Source: Longilinea sp035560795 (GTDB lineage: Bacteria > Chloroflexota > Anaerolineae > Anaerolineales > Anaerolineaceae). From it: 64,000 nt of DNA. Location: NCBI GenBank assembly GCA_035560795.1, contig DATMYV010000018.1, forward strand, positions 10,916-74,915, given 5' to 3'. The first letter of the stretch is position 1, and each line of letters opens with the position of its first letter. Below the pieces are notes generated by a model. The model made no database searches. It was not told the DNA's origin and was given only the letters and a program-made list of their open reading frames with translations. The translations under genes were made by a program, and so were the position numbers. Below, piece after piece: positions 43,873-53,192 of the stretch.

Positions 43873-44975
43873 CAGGCATTCCCTTTCCGCGGGGATGCAC
43901 CCGCCAGCTCGCGCACGAACCCTGCAAGCTGTTGGCTGGCTTCCGGGTGAGCCAGAGATTTCATCGCAGCGCGCATGGCATTCAGTGATGCGGTGTCGCC
44001 CAATAATTCACTTACCATGGGCAGCAGTTGCAGTGATAGTTGTTCATCCGCGATCATGCGTGCAGCGCCTCGGTCGACCAGGTAGGAAGCGTTTACTTTC
44101 TGATAGCGCCAGGCATACGGATAAGGGACCAGGATAGCCGGGAGACCAAACAGCGGATATTCGCCTAACGTAGAAGCTCCGGCCCGTGAAACAACCACAT
44201 CCGCGCTTGTCAGTGCAGCACCCATGTCGTGCAGGTAGGGGTAGGTATGGTAGCGTGCTGCCATGTCAGGATCAAGGTTTTTCTGAAAATCCTGAATTTC
44301 GGGCCAATCGAGCTGTCCCGTAAGGTGCAGCACCTGTGCAATTTTGAGGAGAGCGCCGAGATTTGCTGTAACCGCGCGGTTGATTGAGCGGGCGCCTTTG
44401 CTGCCGCCGGTCACCAGGATAACGGGTTGGTCAGGGACTAAATTCAGACTGTGGCGGGCTTGCGCCTGGGTGTAAACAGCTAATTCAGGACGGGTGGGGT
44501 AACCGCTGATTTCAATCCGGCTGTTCTTCGGGAAGAAGGCGCGTGAATCAGGAGTGGTGACGGCTATAATGCTGGCGAAACGACCCAGGAACTTGAGCGC
44601 CATGCCAGGTTCGATATCCGGAGAATAAAGAAGAGCAGGCAGTTTACGCGCAGCCAGAGCCATCGGGGCGGCCAGGTAGCCGCCGGTGTAGAAAAGGACA
44701 TCCGGTCGGAATTGCTGCAGAATGCGGCGGGAAGCCAGAACGCCCCTGGCCAGTTTCGCAATATTTCCTGGCAAAGCTGTTAGACCGACCCCGTGAACCC
44801 CGGCTGCGGGGATCGCGGCATATGGCACACCCTGGCGTTTCACTAGTTCGGCTTCCATACCGCCTTCACCTCCAACCCAGAGAACCGTCACTTCATCATT
44901 CCCGAGGGATTGCAACACGGCCAGGGCGGGATACACTCCGCCGCCCGTTCCGCCTGCGCATATCAACAACCGCAC
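43872..44975 (-). CDS. murG: undecaprenyl-PP-MurNAc-pentapeptide GlcNAc transferase
   Basis: A 367-aa GT28 enzyme making lipid II on the inner face of the membrane. Start at GTG 44975 with GGAGG 7 nt upstream; the frame also stays open to 45026 without similarity. Motifs: LLICAGGTGGGVYPALAVL (the usual GGTGGH has Gly for His here), VTGGSKGARSINRAV, VVSRAGASTLGEYPLFGLPAILVPYPYA. It overlaps ftsW by 80 bp, an unusually long overlap. The His-to-Gly change is in a loop normally near the acceptor and may be lineage-specific. Confidence 0.92.
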   Translation of the reverse strand: MRLLICAGGTGGGVYPALAVLQSLGNDEVTVLWVGGEGGMEAELVKRQGVPYAAIPAAGVHGVGLTALPGNIAKLARGVLASRRILQQFRPDVLFYTGGYLAAPMALAARKLPALLYSPDIEPGMALKFLGRFASIIAVTTPDSRAFFPKNSRIEISGYPTRPELAVYTQAQARHSLNLVPDQPVILVTGGSKGARSINRAVTANLGALLKIAQVLHLTGQLDWPEIQDFQKNLDPDMAARYHTYPYLHDMGAALTSADVVVSRAGASTLGEYPLFGLPAILVPYPYAWRYQKVNASYLVDRGAARMIADEQLSLQLLPMVSELLGDTASLNAMRAAMKSLAHPEASQQLAGFVRELAGASPRKGNA

Positions 44976-46149
44976 TGAATGACCTCCGTTGTTTTGAATC
45001 GCTTTCCCGGTTGGAAATCCGGGCAACGCTCAATATCAAACCGATCGCAGCCAGACACATGACCAGACTTGAACCGCCTGCGCTGATAAACGGCAGCGCA
45101 TTTCCGGCAAAGGGCAGCAGGTTGACCATCACGCCCATGTTGATGCTTGCTTCCAACAGAATCCACAACGTGCAACCCGCGGCAAGCAATTTGCCCAGCA
45201 TATCCGGCGCGCGCGATGCGATCGTCAGGCCGCGCCAGAGAATAATCAAATAGAGGATGATGATGCCGGTCGCTCCCAGCAGGCCGGTTTCTTCGGCAAT
45301 GACCGCGAAAATGCTGTCGGTGTGAGCCACCGGTAGCCCGGTGAACTTGGTTGCGCCGCGCCCGATGCCGACCCCGAAAATGCCGCCGCGCACGACGGAT
45401 TCGAGCGAGCGCTGCACGTGGTAGGAGGCTTCAACCGGGTCGCGCAAACCGGCCAGGTAGGGATCGAGGCGGGCTTTACCGGTAGGCATAACGGTGACCA
45501 GCAGCCAGGCAAGAGCTACAGCAACGACGATGATGATCAGGACTTGTTTCCAATCTACGCCAGCCAGAAAGAACATCAAAGCGCCCATGATGACGATGGT
45601 GAGCACAGCACTCAAATCGGGCTGCAGGATGATGATGCCGCCTGTGACGCCCAGGATGCCCGCCATTGGCAACAAACCGAAGCTGATGTTATTGAGCACT
45701 TCCCGTTTAGCGTACAGCCAGAAGGAAAGGTAAATGATGATGGTCAGCTTTGCCAGCTCTGATGGCTGCACTGAACCGCCAAATAAAGCACGGCGGGCAT
45801 TGAGACGGGTCTCGCCCGATGTCAGCACCAACACGAGCATGATCAGGGTCACCAACATCATGGGAACCACCAACTTCTGCAGGCGGTGATAATCAAACAG
45901 GCTGAGTCCGATCATTACCAAAGAACCGAGGAATGCCCAACGGATTTGATTGGTAAAGAAGAAGGCGGGGTTATCGCCGATTTCGAGCGACGCCCCCCAA
46001 CTGGCGGAATAAACCATCAAGAGGCCAAAAGCCATCAGTGTTACCACCACCAACAATAAAGGAACATCCAGACCAAGACGCAATGACTTGATGGTCTTGC
46101 TCTGCCGGATGGCATGATTAATAGTATTCACGGCAGTTGTTTCACCCAT
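44896..46149 (-). CDS. ftsW: peptidoglycan glycosyltransferase FtsW (SEDS family)
   Basis: A 417-aa protein with about ten membrane helices. SEDS signatures: FGLLMVYSASWGASL, ARRALFGGSVQPSELAKL, and ATKFTGLPVAHTDSIFAVIAEETG. It polymerises lipid II at the septum with FtsI. It overlaps murD by 22 bp upstream (a GTGA coupling start at 46131 is an alternative) and murG by 80 bp downstream. The C-terminal Arg-rich tail encoded in the overlap may be species-specific. Confidence 0.93.
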   Translation of the reverse strand: MGETTAVNTINHAIRQSKTIKSLRLGLDVPLLLVVVTLMAFGLLMVYSASWGASLEIGDNPAFFFTNQIRWAFLGSLVMIGLSLFDYHRLQKLVVPMMLVTLIMLVLVLTSGETRLNARRALFGGSVQPSELAKLTIIIYLSFWLYAKREVLNNISFGLLPMAGILGVTGGIIILQPDLSAVLTIVIMGALMFFLAGVDWKQVLIIIVVAVALAWLLVTVMPTGKARLDPYLAGLRDPVEASYHVQRSLESVVRGGIFGVGIGRGATKFTGLPVAHTDSIFAVIAEETGLLGATGIIILYLIILWRGLTIASRAPDMLGKLLAAGCTLWILLEASINMGVMVNLLPFAGNALPFISAGGSSLVMCLAAIGLILSVARISNRESDSKQRRSFSAVVDMRRRNGRRSVSRPGRVAIPRE

Positions 46150-47510
46150 TCTATAAAACGCTCCCCTCGTTCTTCGAAATCTGTAAATTGATCGTAGCTG
46201 GTACCGCCCGGTGATAACAAAACAACATCGCCAGGCTGGGCAACTTGCGCTGCAGCCTGAACGGCTTCAGATAAATCACGGCAGGTCTCCAGGCTGTATG
46301 GACGGCGGCCTAATTCAAGCGGGCCAATGGCATTCTGGATTTTTTCGGATGCTTCACCGAATAGGATGACATGATCAACGCGTTGATGGATCAGATTTGC
46401 CAGGTCATCCCACGGCAGGTTCTTATCGCGTCCCCCGAGCAACAGAACCAACGGTTCGTCGAAGGAATGAATGGCAGCAGCGGTTCGTTCCGGTGCGGTC
46501 GCAATCGAGTCGTTGTACCAGGTGCTGCCCTGCCAGGTTCTCACAAGTTCAAGACGATGAGGAACGCCGCCAAAACCTTTAACGCCGCTTTGCATAGCTT
46601 TGACCGGAAATCCCGCCGCAAAAGCGATCGCACAGGCTGCCAGGACGTTGTACAGGTTGTGAATGCCGCGCAGCAAGATCGTATTTAGCGGCAGGATCAT
46701 TACATCCTGTTTTCCGTCGTAAAACCACACACCATCATCCTGGCAGAACGTGCCTGGGTGGCCTAGCGGTGGATGTTGCAGACTGAAGGTGATCAAATGG
46801 CCTGCCACAGCGCTTCGCAGGCCCCAGGATCCGGCATCCGCCGGGTTTAGAACCGCAAAATCATCCTTGTCCTGAAATTGAATCAGGCGGGCTTTGGCGT
46901 TTGTGTAAGCTTCGATCGTGCCATGCCGGTCAAGATGATTGGGCGTGATGTTGAGGATTGCCGCTATATGAGGCGAAGTGGTCATTTGCTCGAGTTGGAA
47001 ACTGGATAGTTCGAGAATGACAAAGTCCTCAGGTTTTATTTCTTCGAGATGGTCGACCAGAGGCAAGCCGATATTGCCGCCAATCCACGCTTTTTGAGGT
47101 GATTTTACCGCTGCCTGTGCCATGCGACCAACCAGGGTGGTGGTGGTTGTCTTTCCGGCGGAACCGGTAATGCCAATGACCGGGCAGGGGACGGCATCCA
47201 TAAATATCTGTGAGTCGTTTGTCAGAGGAAGTCCGCGCCGTTGAGCCTCTTGAATAATCGGCAGAGTCAGCGGGATGCCGCCGGAAACGCAAACCAGATC
47301 GGTTTGGTCCAGCAAAGCAAGCGGGTGTTCGCCCAGTACCCATAGGATTGGCAAGCCAACGTGCGCCTGGCGGGCGGCAGGGAGCTGCTCGGCGCTGCGT
47401 TGGTCATTTAATGTGACCTGCGCGCCCTGACGCACCAGATAGCGTGCCAGAGCCAGCCCCTGCCGGGCTGCGCCTAAAATGAGTACTCGTTGACCAATCC
47501 AATTCGTCAT
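46128..47510 (-). CDS. murD: UDP-N-acetylmuramoylalanine--D-glutamate ligase
   Basis: A 460-aa Mur ligase that adds D-Glu. N-terminal VLILGAARQGLALARYLVRQGAQVTLND, ATP loop IGITGSAGKTTTTTLVGRM, FVILELSSFQLEQM and NITPNHLDRH are typical MurD. Late motif LGGRDKNLPWDDL. The start is set at ATG 47510, two bases past the mraY stop; an in-frame extension to 47597 overlaps mraY and has no MurD similarity. Confidence 0.95.
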   Translation of the reverse strand: MTNWIGQRVLILGAARQGLALARYLVRQGAQVTLNDQRSAEQLPAARQAHVGLPILWVLGEHPLALLDQTDLVCVSGGIPLTLPIIQEAQRRGLPLTNDSQIFMDAVPCPVIGITGSAGKTTTTTLVGRMAQAAVKSPQKAWIGGNIGLPLVDHLEEIKPEDFVILELSSFQLEQMTTSPHIAAILNITPNHLDRHGTIEAYTNAKARLIQFQDKDDFAVLNPADAGSWGLRSAVAGHLITFSLQHPPLGHPGTFCQDDGVWFYDGKQDVMILPLNTILLRGIHNLYNVLAACAIAFAAGFPVKAMQSGVKGFGGVPHRLELVRTWQGSTWYNDSIATAPERTAAAIHSFDEPLVLLLGGRDKNLPWDDLANLIHQRVDHVILFGEASEKIQNAIGPLELGRRPYSLETCRDLSEAVQAAAQVAQPGDVVLLSPGGTSYDQFTDFEERGERFIEWVKQLP

Positions 47511-47512
47511 GA

Positions 47513-48505
47513 TTACACCACAGCAAAAGCAACACCGAGCATGGCGGCCAGCAGACCAACCAACCAGAACCGTTGAACGACCTGCGTTTCGCTCCACCCA
47601 AGCAATTCAAAATGGTGATGGAGCGGGGCCATTTTGAATAACCGTTTCCCTTTGGTGAGTTTGAAATAACCAACCTGAAGAATGTCTGAAAGGGCTTCGC
47701 TGACCGGGATGATGGCAATAATCGGCAGGAGCAGCCACTGGCCGGTCATTAATGCCACCACGGCCAGGGTGGCGCCGAGCGCCAAAGCCCCCATATCGCC
47801 CATGAAAAGCTGGGCGGGGTGGACGTTAAACCATAGAAAGCCGAAGAGCGCGCCAACCAGGGTAAAGCAGAAACGGCCCAGGAAGACGTAGCCTTGCAGC
47901 AGTGCGATTAATCCATAGGCTGCGAATGCGGTTGCGCTGATCAATCCGGCCAGACCATCCAGGCCGTCGGTGAGATTGACAGCGTTGGACATGCCGACAA
48001 TCAAGAATACGGCGATGGGGATGTACATGCTCCCCAGTGTTATTTCAACCGCTGTTCCGGGCCAATAAAGCTCAGGAACATCCAGGACGTACTTCAGACC
48101 GAAGGCAACCACGATTGCGAGAACCAACTGGAGTAAGAATTTCGTACGCGCCCGCATACCCAACCCGCGGCGCGGACCACGAATGCCTTCCCAATCATCT
48201 ATGGCCCCTAAGAGGGCATAACCCAACATGACCAGTAAAGGCAGCAAAATGGACCGGCCGATGACTTTCAAACCCAGCAACGAAGCCGCGTTAAGAAGCA
48301 GGGTTAGCAGCATTACGGGCAGCAGGAACATGATGCCACCCATGGTTGGGGTGCCCATTTTGATGGCATGCGAATCAGGGCCTTCAACCCGGATGAGTTT
48401 GCCGATCTTAAAATGGCGCAAAATGCGCAGAAGCGGTCCGCCCCAAATGACCGTGAACAGGAAGCTGAAACCAGCCAGAGCAAGGGCTAGGGAGGTATCG
48501 CTCAT
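47513..48505 (-). CDS. mraY: phospho-MurNAc-pentapeptide transferase
   Basis: A 330-aa polytopic enzyme (ten helices) that forms lipid I from UDP-MurNAc-pentapeptide and undecaprenyl phosphate. Conserved Asp/His motifs: GTPTMGGIMFL, NAVNLTDGLDGLAG, NVHPAQLFMGDMGALALG and KMAPLHHHFELLGWSE. Its ATG overlaps the murF stop (ATGA at 48502-48505). Normal length and order. Confidence 0.96.
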   Translation of the reverse strand: MSDTSLALALAGFSFLFTVIWGGPLLRILRHFKIGKLIRVEGPDSHAIKMGTPTMGGIMFLLPVMLLTLLLNAASLLGLKVIGRSILLPLLVMLGYALLGAIDDWEGIRGPRRGLGMRARTKFLLQLVLAIVVAFGLKYVLDVPELYWPGTAVEITLGSMYIPIAVFLIVGMSNAVNLTDGLDGLAGLISATAFAAYGLIALLQGYVFLGRFCFTLVGALFGFLWFNVHPAQLFMGDMGALALGATLAVVALMTGQWLLLPIIAIIPVSEALSDILQVGYFKLTKGKRLFKMAPLHHHFELLGWSETQVVQRFWLVGLLAAMLGVAFAVV

Positions 48506-49920
48506 GATTCCGCCTCCAACGATGAAACGATGCGGTCCATGCGCAATCCGTGCGAACCCTTAATCAGAACCACGTCCTCAGATTTCAGCATTCCCTTTAA
48601 TAAATCAGCTACATCATTCACATCTTCCACCGAGGTGATGGCCTGGGCTGGCATACCAGCCTGGCGGGCGGCTTTGCCTATCAGATTGCCCAGGCGGCCA
48701 ACTGTGACCAACCGATTGGCTACTTCTGCTACCCGGACACCGACGATTTCATGGCCTTCCTGTTCATAAGGTCCCAGTTCAAGCATATCGCCCAGCACAG
48801 CCACTTTATTGCCTTCAATTTCTGAGAGCAAATTGAGCGCTGCGAGCGTCGATTCGGGTGAGGCGTTGTAGCTGTCATCGATAATCAAAGCGCCGCTGGA
48901 TGTGCGTACGGTCGCCAGTCGAAGCTGTGTCAGGCTGTGCTGGAGACCGTCGATTACTTCCTGCCACGAAAGACCTTCCGCCAGGCCAACAGCCGCGGCG
49001 CGCAGCACAGTGTGAACCGAATGGCGGCCAATCAGAGGAACGCGCAGGTGGAGTGTCTCATTGAGGACATGCAGCTGGAAGCGGATGCCTTTTAGCCCCA
49101 ATCCCTCTATATCGTCAGCCCACAGGTGGCTGCGTGGATCCAATCCGTAATAGAAAACGCGCGCTTTGGTACGGGCTGCCATACCGCGAACCCAGGGATC
49201 GTCATAATTTAGAATAGCAACTCCCTCCGGTGAAGGCGGCAGGGCTTCCACAAGTTCGCCTTTGCCTTGGGCAATTGCTTCTTGCGAACCGGCACGTTCG
49301 GCATGAACAGTACCGACATTGGTGATCACACCGACTTGCGGCCTGGCGAGTTTGCACAAGAAGGAAATCTCTCCTGGCACAAAGAATCCCATTTCAAGAA
49401 CTGCGCGCTGGGTGCCTTCACTGAGTTGTAATAAGGTAAGCGGCAAACCGATTTCGTTATTCAAGTTGCCAGGGTTCTTCATGGTACGGTAGCGTTGGCT
49501 GAGAACCTGAGCAACCAGTTCTTTGGTGGTGGATTTTCCGACGCTGCCAGTAATGCCGATGACGCGCACATCCAACCGCTGGCGCCAGAAACCTGCAATG
49601 GTTTGAAGGGCAGCCAGACTATCTTTGACCCACAGGCAGAATGGCACCTCAGGGATTTGCAGCGGTTCCGGCAGACCGCCAGAACGTAGATCGAGAGTTG
49701 GATACTGTTCAGAGCAGTCTTGCTGCACCAACGCGATATGCGCACCGCGTTCGAAGGCACTGGCAAGGTAATCGTGGCCATCGGCATGCTCGCCTGGCAG
49801 TGCCACGAACATGGCTCCAGGAATCACCTGGCGAGAATCAACCGCAGCCTCACTGATAATCAGAGAGGCTTCCGGTCGTTTGCCCGTCAGGGCTTCCATT
49901 ACATCTGCCAGTCGTAACAC
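48502..49920 (-). CDS. murF: UDP-N-acetylmuramoyl-tripeptide--D-Ala-D-Ala ligase
   Basis: A 472-aa ligase that adds D-Ala-D-Ala to the UDP-MurNAc-tripeptide. N-terminal MurF domain (EAAVDSRQVIPGAMFVALPGEHADGHDY), ATP loop IGITGSVGKSTTKELVAQVL, MKNPGNLNNEIGLPLTLL and LIIDDSYNASPESTLAAL are diagnostic for MurF rather than MurE. It directly follows ftsI with 11 bp between them, where murE normally sits. Confidence 0.94.
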   Translation of the reverse strand: MLRLADVMEALTGKRPEASLIISEAAVDSRQVIPGAMFVALPGEHADGHDYLASAFERGAHIALVQQDCSEQYPTLDLRSGGLPEPLQIPEVPFCLWVKDSLAALQTIAGFWRQRLDVRVIGITGSVGKSTTKELVAQVLSQRYRTMKNPGNLNNEIGLPLTLLQLSEGTQRAVLEMGFFVPGEISFLCKLARPQVGVITNVGTVHAERAGSQEAIAQGKGELVEALPPSPEGVAILNYDDPWVRGMAARTKARVFYYGLDPRSHLWADDIEGLGLKGIRFQLHVLNETLHLRVPLIGRHSVHTVLRAAAVGLAEGLSWQEVIDGLQHSLTQLRLATVRTSSGALIIDDSYNASPESTLAALNLLSEIEGNKVAVLGDMLELGPYEQEGHEIVGVRVAEVANRLVTVGRLGNLIGKAARQAGMPAQAITSVEDVNDVADLLKGMLKSEDVVLIKGSHGLRMDRIVSSLEAES

Positions 49921-49931
49921 GCTGCTTTACC

Positions 49932-51713
49932 TCATTGGCCGTTCAATTGGTGGCGGGTATCATCAGGAGGCAGGTTCAACAATGCCACCAATTCTTTCAC
50001 AATATTGCTGAATACCGGGGCAGCCACAGTTGAGCCCCAACGGTCGCTGGTCGGTTTTTCCAACCAGACGTAAACCAGGAATTTTGGATCATCCACAGGT
50101 CCCCATCCCACAAAAGAAGCATTGGTCAGATCGGTCAGGTATCCGCCGGGGGAGGGGATTTCTGCCGTGCCGGTTTTTCCGGCCAAACGATATCCATCCA
50201 CCAGGGCTATTGAGGACTCAGATTCAAGGGAGACTGCCAGCATATCTGTAAGCGTTTTTGCCGAAGCAGCGGAGATGGGTGAACCGACCGCAACAGGTGG
50301 AGTATCATACTGCCGGCCATCTTGAATGTAAGCCTTCAGAATGTGCGGAGCATACATAATGCCCTGATTATTGGCTACGCTGGAAATTGCCATCGCCATT
50401 TGAATGGGTGTGGCCGCAACGCCCTGACCAAAGGAATTGGTTGCCAGATTGACTTCGTACCAGTCATTGTCGCCCGGCAGGGTCAGCGGCCAGATTTGTT
50501 CGCCCGAAAGGTCGATATTGGTCCGGCGGCCGATTCCAAAAGCTTGCAGGTAACTATAGAATTTTGTTGGGCCCATTTGAGTAGCGACCCAGGAGAGGCA
50601 GACATTGAGCGAGTGCTGCATGCAACCAATCATGTCCTGAGGACCCCAGGCACCGCGGTCCCAGTTGTAAATGTACTGTCCGCCGACAACAATTGAGCCG
50701 GTATCCAGAAAAGGTGTATCCGGCGTGACGGTGCCGCTATCCAAAGCGCCTGCCATTGTGAGCACTTTAAAGACCGAACCGGGTTCGTAAGTCTCGCTGA
50801 GAGCGCGGTTGAAAGGTGTACTGTCGGGAAAAACATTGCCATAATCCCAGTACTCATTTGGGTTCATGCGAGGCGTTACCGCCATAGCCAAAATTTCCCC
50901 GTTGTTGGGATCCATAACGATGGCCGTGCCGGACGCGGCTCCGTTTTTATCCACTGCCTCGTCAATGATTCTTTCAACCATCGCCTGGATTTCACGGTCA
51001 ATCGTCAACACCAGACTGGATCCCGGCGGAACTTGCGGAACATTTACCACCAATGCCGGATCCCGTGGAATGGTGATCTTTACCGGATTTCCGGCCAAAA
51101 GGTCATTGTATTTTTCCTCCACCCCGTAGTATCCGGTGGCAGCTTCGCGGTCTTTGTAGTTGTAAAAGCCGAGAATGTTGGAAGCAAGCGAGTTTTCAGG
51201 GTAGGCACGTTGTAGATGCCCGGTCCAATGCAATCCTCGCAGACTTTGAACAGTCTGTCCTTTGCGAACTTTGGCACGATCTGTTTCGTACTGATCAAAC
51301 AATGTTTCCAGCTCATTCACTTTTTCGGCTGAGACGAAATCAGCCACGACAGCGTACGATTGCTTCCCTTCGATGTACGGCAGGCTCGCTTTTTCGTATA
51401 CGTCGCCATAGCTGATTTCCAAAATGGTTGAAAGAGCGGTCGCAAGCGTTTGAGGATTCTCAACCTCATTCAGGGCAATGCCAACTTCATAGACATCCCT
51501 GTTTCCGGCCAGAAGGTGACCCCAGCGGTCATAAATATTGCCGCGTTCGGGGTAGATGGTACGAACGATGGTTCCGTATTGTTCTTCAATCGATGCGCTC
51601 ATCTTTTGGGCGTTGACATTGGTTTGAATGCGAACCATCTGGAATAAAATCAAAGCGCCCACCAGGGCGAAAAAAATACCGATCAAGCGAAGGCGGGTAA
51701 AGTATTTAAGCAT
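49932..51713 (-). CDS. ftsI: septal transpeptidase FtsI (class B penicillin-binding protein)
   Basis: A 593-aa bitopic transpeptidase. One N-terminal helix (LIGIFFALVGALILFQMV), a PBP dimerisation domain with YPERGNIYDRWGHLLA, and a transpeptidase domain with the SxxK Ser in YEPGSVFKVLTMAG, SxN as HSLNVCLS, and KTG in AGKTGTAEIPSPGG. It lacks C-terminal PASTA domains. The start at 51713 has GGAGG 9 nt upstream; the frame extends to 51776 inside the ftsL-like gene. Confidence 0.94.
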   Translation of the reverse strand: MLKYFTRLRLIGIFFALVGALILFQMVRIQTNVNAQKMSASIEEQYGTIVRTIYPERGNIYDRWGHLLAGNRDVYEVGIALNEVENPQTLATALSTILEISYGDVYEKASLPYIEGKQSYAVVADFVSAEKVNELETLFDQYETDRAKVRKGQTVQSLRGLHWTGHLQRAYPENSLASNILGFYNYKDREAATGYYGVEEKYNDLLAGNPVKITIPRDPALVVNVPQVPPGSSLVLTIDREIQAMVERIIDEAVDKNGAASGTAIVMDPNNGEILAMAVTPRMNPNEYWDYGNVFPDSTPFNRALSETYEPGSVFKVLTMAGALDSGTVTPDTPFLDTGSIVVGGQYIYNWDRGAWGPQDMIGCMQHSLNVCLSWVATQMGPTKFYSYLQAFGIGRRTNIDLSGEQIWPLTLPGDNDWYEVNLATNSFGQGVAATPIQMAMAISSVANNQGIMYAPHILKAYIQDGRQYDTPPVAVGSPISAASAKTLTDMLAVSLESESSIALVDGYRLAGKTGTAEIPSPGGYLTDLTNASFVGWGPVDDPKFLVYVWLEKPTSDRWGSTVAAPVFSNIVKELVALLNLPPDDTRHQLNGQ

Positions 51714-51715
51714 CG

Positions 51716-52186
51716 TTAATATCCTCCGCTGGATGTGCTGGAATTGCCCAGCACGCCCTGGAAGAACCATTCCCATAATGACTGCCGGTAGGACTGCTTG
51801 ATGACGGAAGCCGAAAAGATAGTGGATGAAGGCGGCGGCGCGATCATGGCGGACGGACGGCCCGAATAGCCAGGTATGACCATGTAAATGACCGTACTCA
51901 TGTCGGGCCGTACAAAACCCAGATCGGCTGCCCGTTGGGACATGAGGCCGGCCGAGGTGAGCTCTGCCAGGGCGGAGCGGCGGTCAGCAATCAGCCGGTC
52001 GAGCGTTTCCCGTTGTCGTTCGAGGCTTTGAATTTCAAGTCCGGCTGTAGCTGTCTGGGCGCTGATAGTAAGATAAACACCGGCGATCAATACCACTGCC
52101 ACCAATGCAGCCAGAAAGCCGCCAATCCGTTGCAGCTGGAGGCGCCAGGGGGCTTGTTGGTAAGCCTGTGTAAACAGGTGGGTCAT
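51716..52186 (-). CDS. FtsL/DivIC-like bitopic division protein
   Basis: A 156-aa protein with one helix (IGGFLAALVAVVLIAGVYLTI) followed by a coiled-coil-like stretch (LEIQSLERQRETLDRLIADRRSALAEL). RAADLGFVRPDMSTVIYMVIPGY follows, the typical position-specific ending of FtsL/DivIC proteins. It sits between rsmH and ftsI, where ftsL is expected. The start at 52186 has AGGAG; the frame continues to 52234. Sequence similarity within FtsL is always low, so the name rests on topology and position. The extra C-terminal 45 residues are Ser/Pro-rich. Confidence 0.8.
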   Translation of the reverse strand: MTHLFTQAYQQAPWRLQLQRIGGFLAALVAVVLIAGVYLTISAQTATAGLEIQSLERQRETLDRLIADRRSALAELTSAGLMSQRAADLGFVRPDMSTVIYMVIPGYSGRPSAMIAPPPSSTIFSASVIKQSYRQSLWEWFFQGVLGNSSTSSGGY

Positions 52187-52237
52187 TCTTGATTGCTCCT
52201 GAATAGAATCTGTTGATCTTAGGTGTTTATGCAAATC

Positions 52238-53185
52238 TCATGCCAGAACGAGCTTTTCGGCGATTCGAAGTTTTGCGCTTCGAGCGCGAGGGTTGTTTTT
52301 GGACTCCTCTTCATCCGCCTCGATTGGATGCCGGTTGATCTCGATGAGGCTGGCCTTGTGCCCGCAGGTGCAGACAGGTTGGCCCGGCGGGCAAATGCAG
52401 TCACGGCTTTCACGGCGAAAAAACTGCTTTACAATGCGGTCTTCCAATGAGTGGAAAGAGATAACCGCCAACCGGCCGCCGGCTGCCAGCGACTGGATTG
52501 CCTGGGGAAGAAATTCCTCGAGGGCGTTCAATTCCTGGTTCACAGCAATGCGCAATGCCTGAAAAGTGCGCGTGGCCGGGTGAATGCGCCCCCGCCGTCC
52601 TCCGCTTGCCCGTACAATCAGGTCGGCAAGCTGGGCGGTGGTGAAGATTGGCCTGGCCTGCACGATTGCCCGGGCAATTCGACGGGATAATCTCTCCTCC
52701 CCGTACCGGTAAATCAGATCAGCCAGTTCGGCTTCGGGTAATGAATTCACCAAATCAGCAGCTGTAGTTGGCTGTTCCGGCGAAAAACGCATGTCCAGCG
52801 GTCCATCTGCTAAAAACGAGAAACCGCGTTCTGGCGTATCAATTTGCATCGAAGAAACCCCCAAGTCGATCACGATGCCATCCACCACATCCCATCCGAG
52901 TTTTTCCAGTTGCTGCTGTAAGGCGGTGTAAGAAACCTGCCGAAGAATGATCCTCGATTCAAAAGCAGAAAGGCGCTGAGATGCAATCTCAAGCGCCCGC
53001 GGATCGAGGTCAAGCCCTAACAGGAATCCTCCCGGGGCGCACGCCTGAAGTATTCCCAAGGCATGTCCCCCTGCTCCGATAGTCGCATCCACATACCTGC
53101 CCGGACTATGTGGGTTTAAAGCGTGTATAATTTCGTGGTAAAGAACTGATAGGTGCGGGGTGGATCCATCCCACTCTGTACGCAT
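52238..53185 (-). CDS. rsmH: 16S rRNA m4C1402 methyltransferase RsmH
   Basis: A 315-aa SAM-dependent methyltransferase (MraW) that N4-methylates C1402 of 16S rRNA. N-terminal HLSVLYHEIIHALNPHSPGRYVDATIGAGGHA contains the SAM motif, with LGLDLDPRAL as motif II, GIVIDLGVSSMQID as the catalytic region and RLAVISFHSLEDRIVKQFF near the end. It follows mraZ by 7 bp, the canonical order. Confidence 0.96.
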   Translation of the reverse strand: MRTEWDGSTPHLSVLYHEIIHALNPHSPGRYVDATIGAGGHALGILQACAPGGFLLGLDLDPRALEIASQRLSAFESRIILRQVSYTALQQQLEKLGWDVVDGIVIDLGVSSMQIDTPERGFSFLADGPLDMRFSPEQPTTAADLVNSLPEAELADLIYRYGEERLSRRIARAIVQARPIFTTAQLADLIVRASGGRRGRIHPATRTFQALRIAVNQELNALEEFLPQAIQSLAAGGRLAVISFHSLEDRIVKQFFRRESRDCICPPGQPVCTCGHKASLIEINRHPIEADEEESKNNPRARSAKLRIAEKLVLA

Positions 53186-53192
53186 TCTGTGC

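Noticed and set aside
48502..49920. Reading this gene as murE
   Set aside because: Its ATP loop, DDSYNASPES and N-terminal motifs are those of MurF, not MurE.
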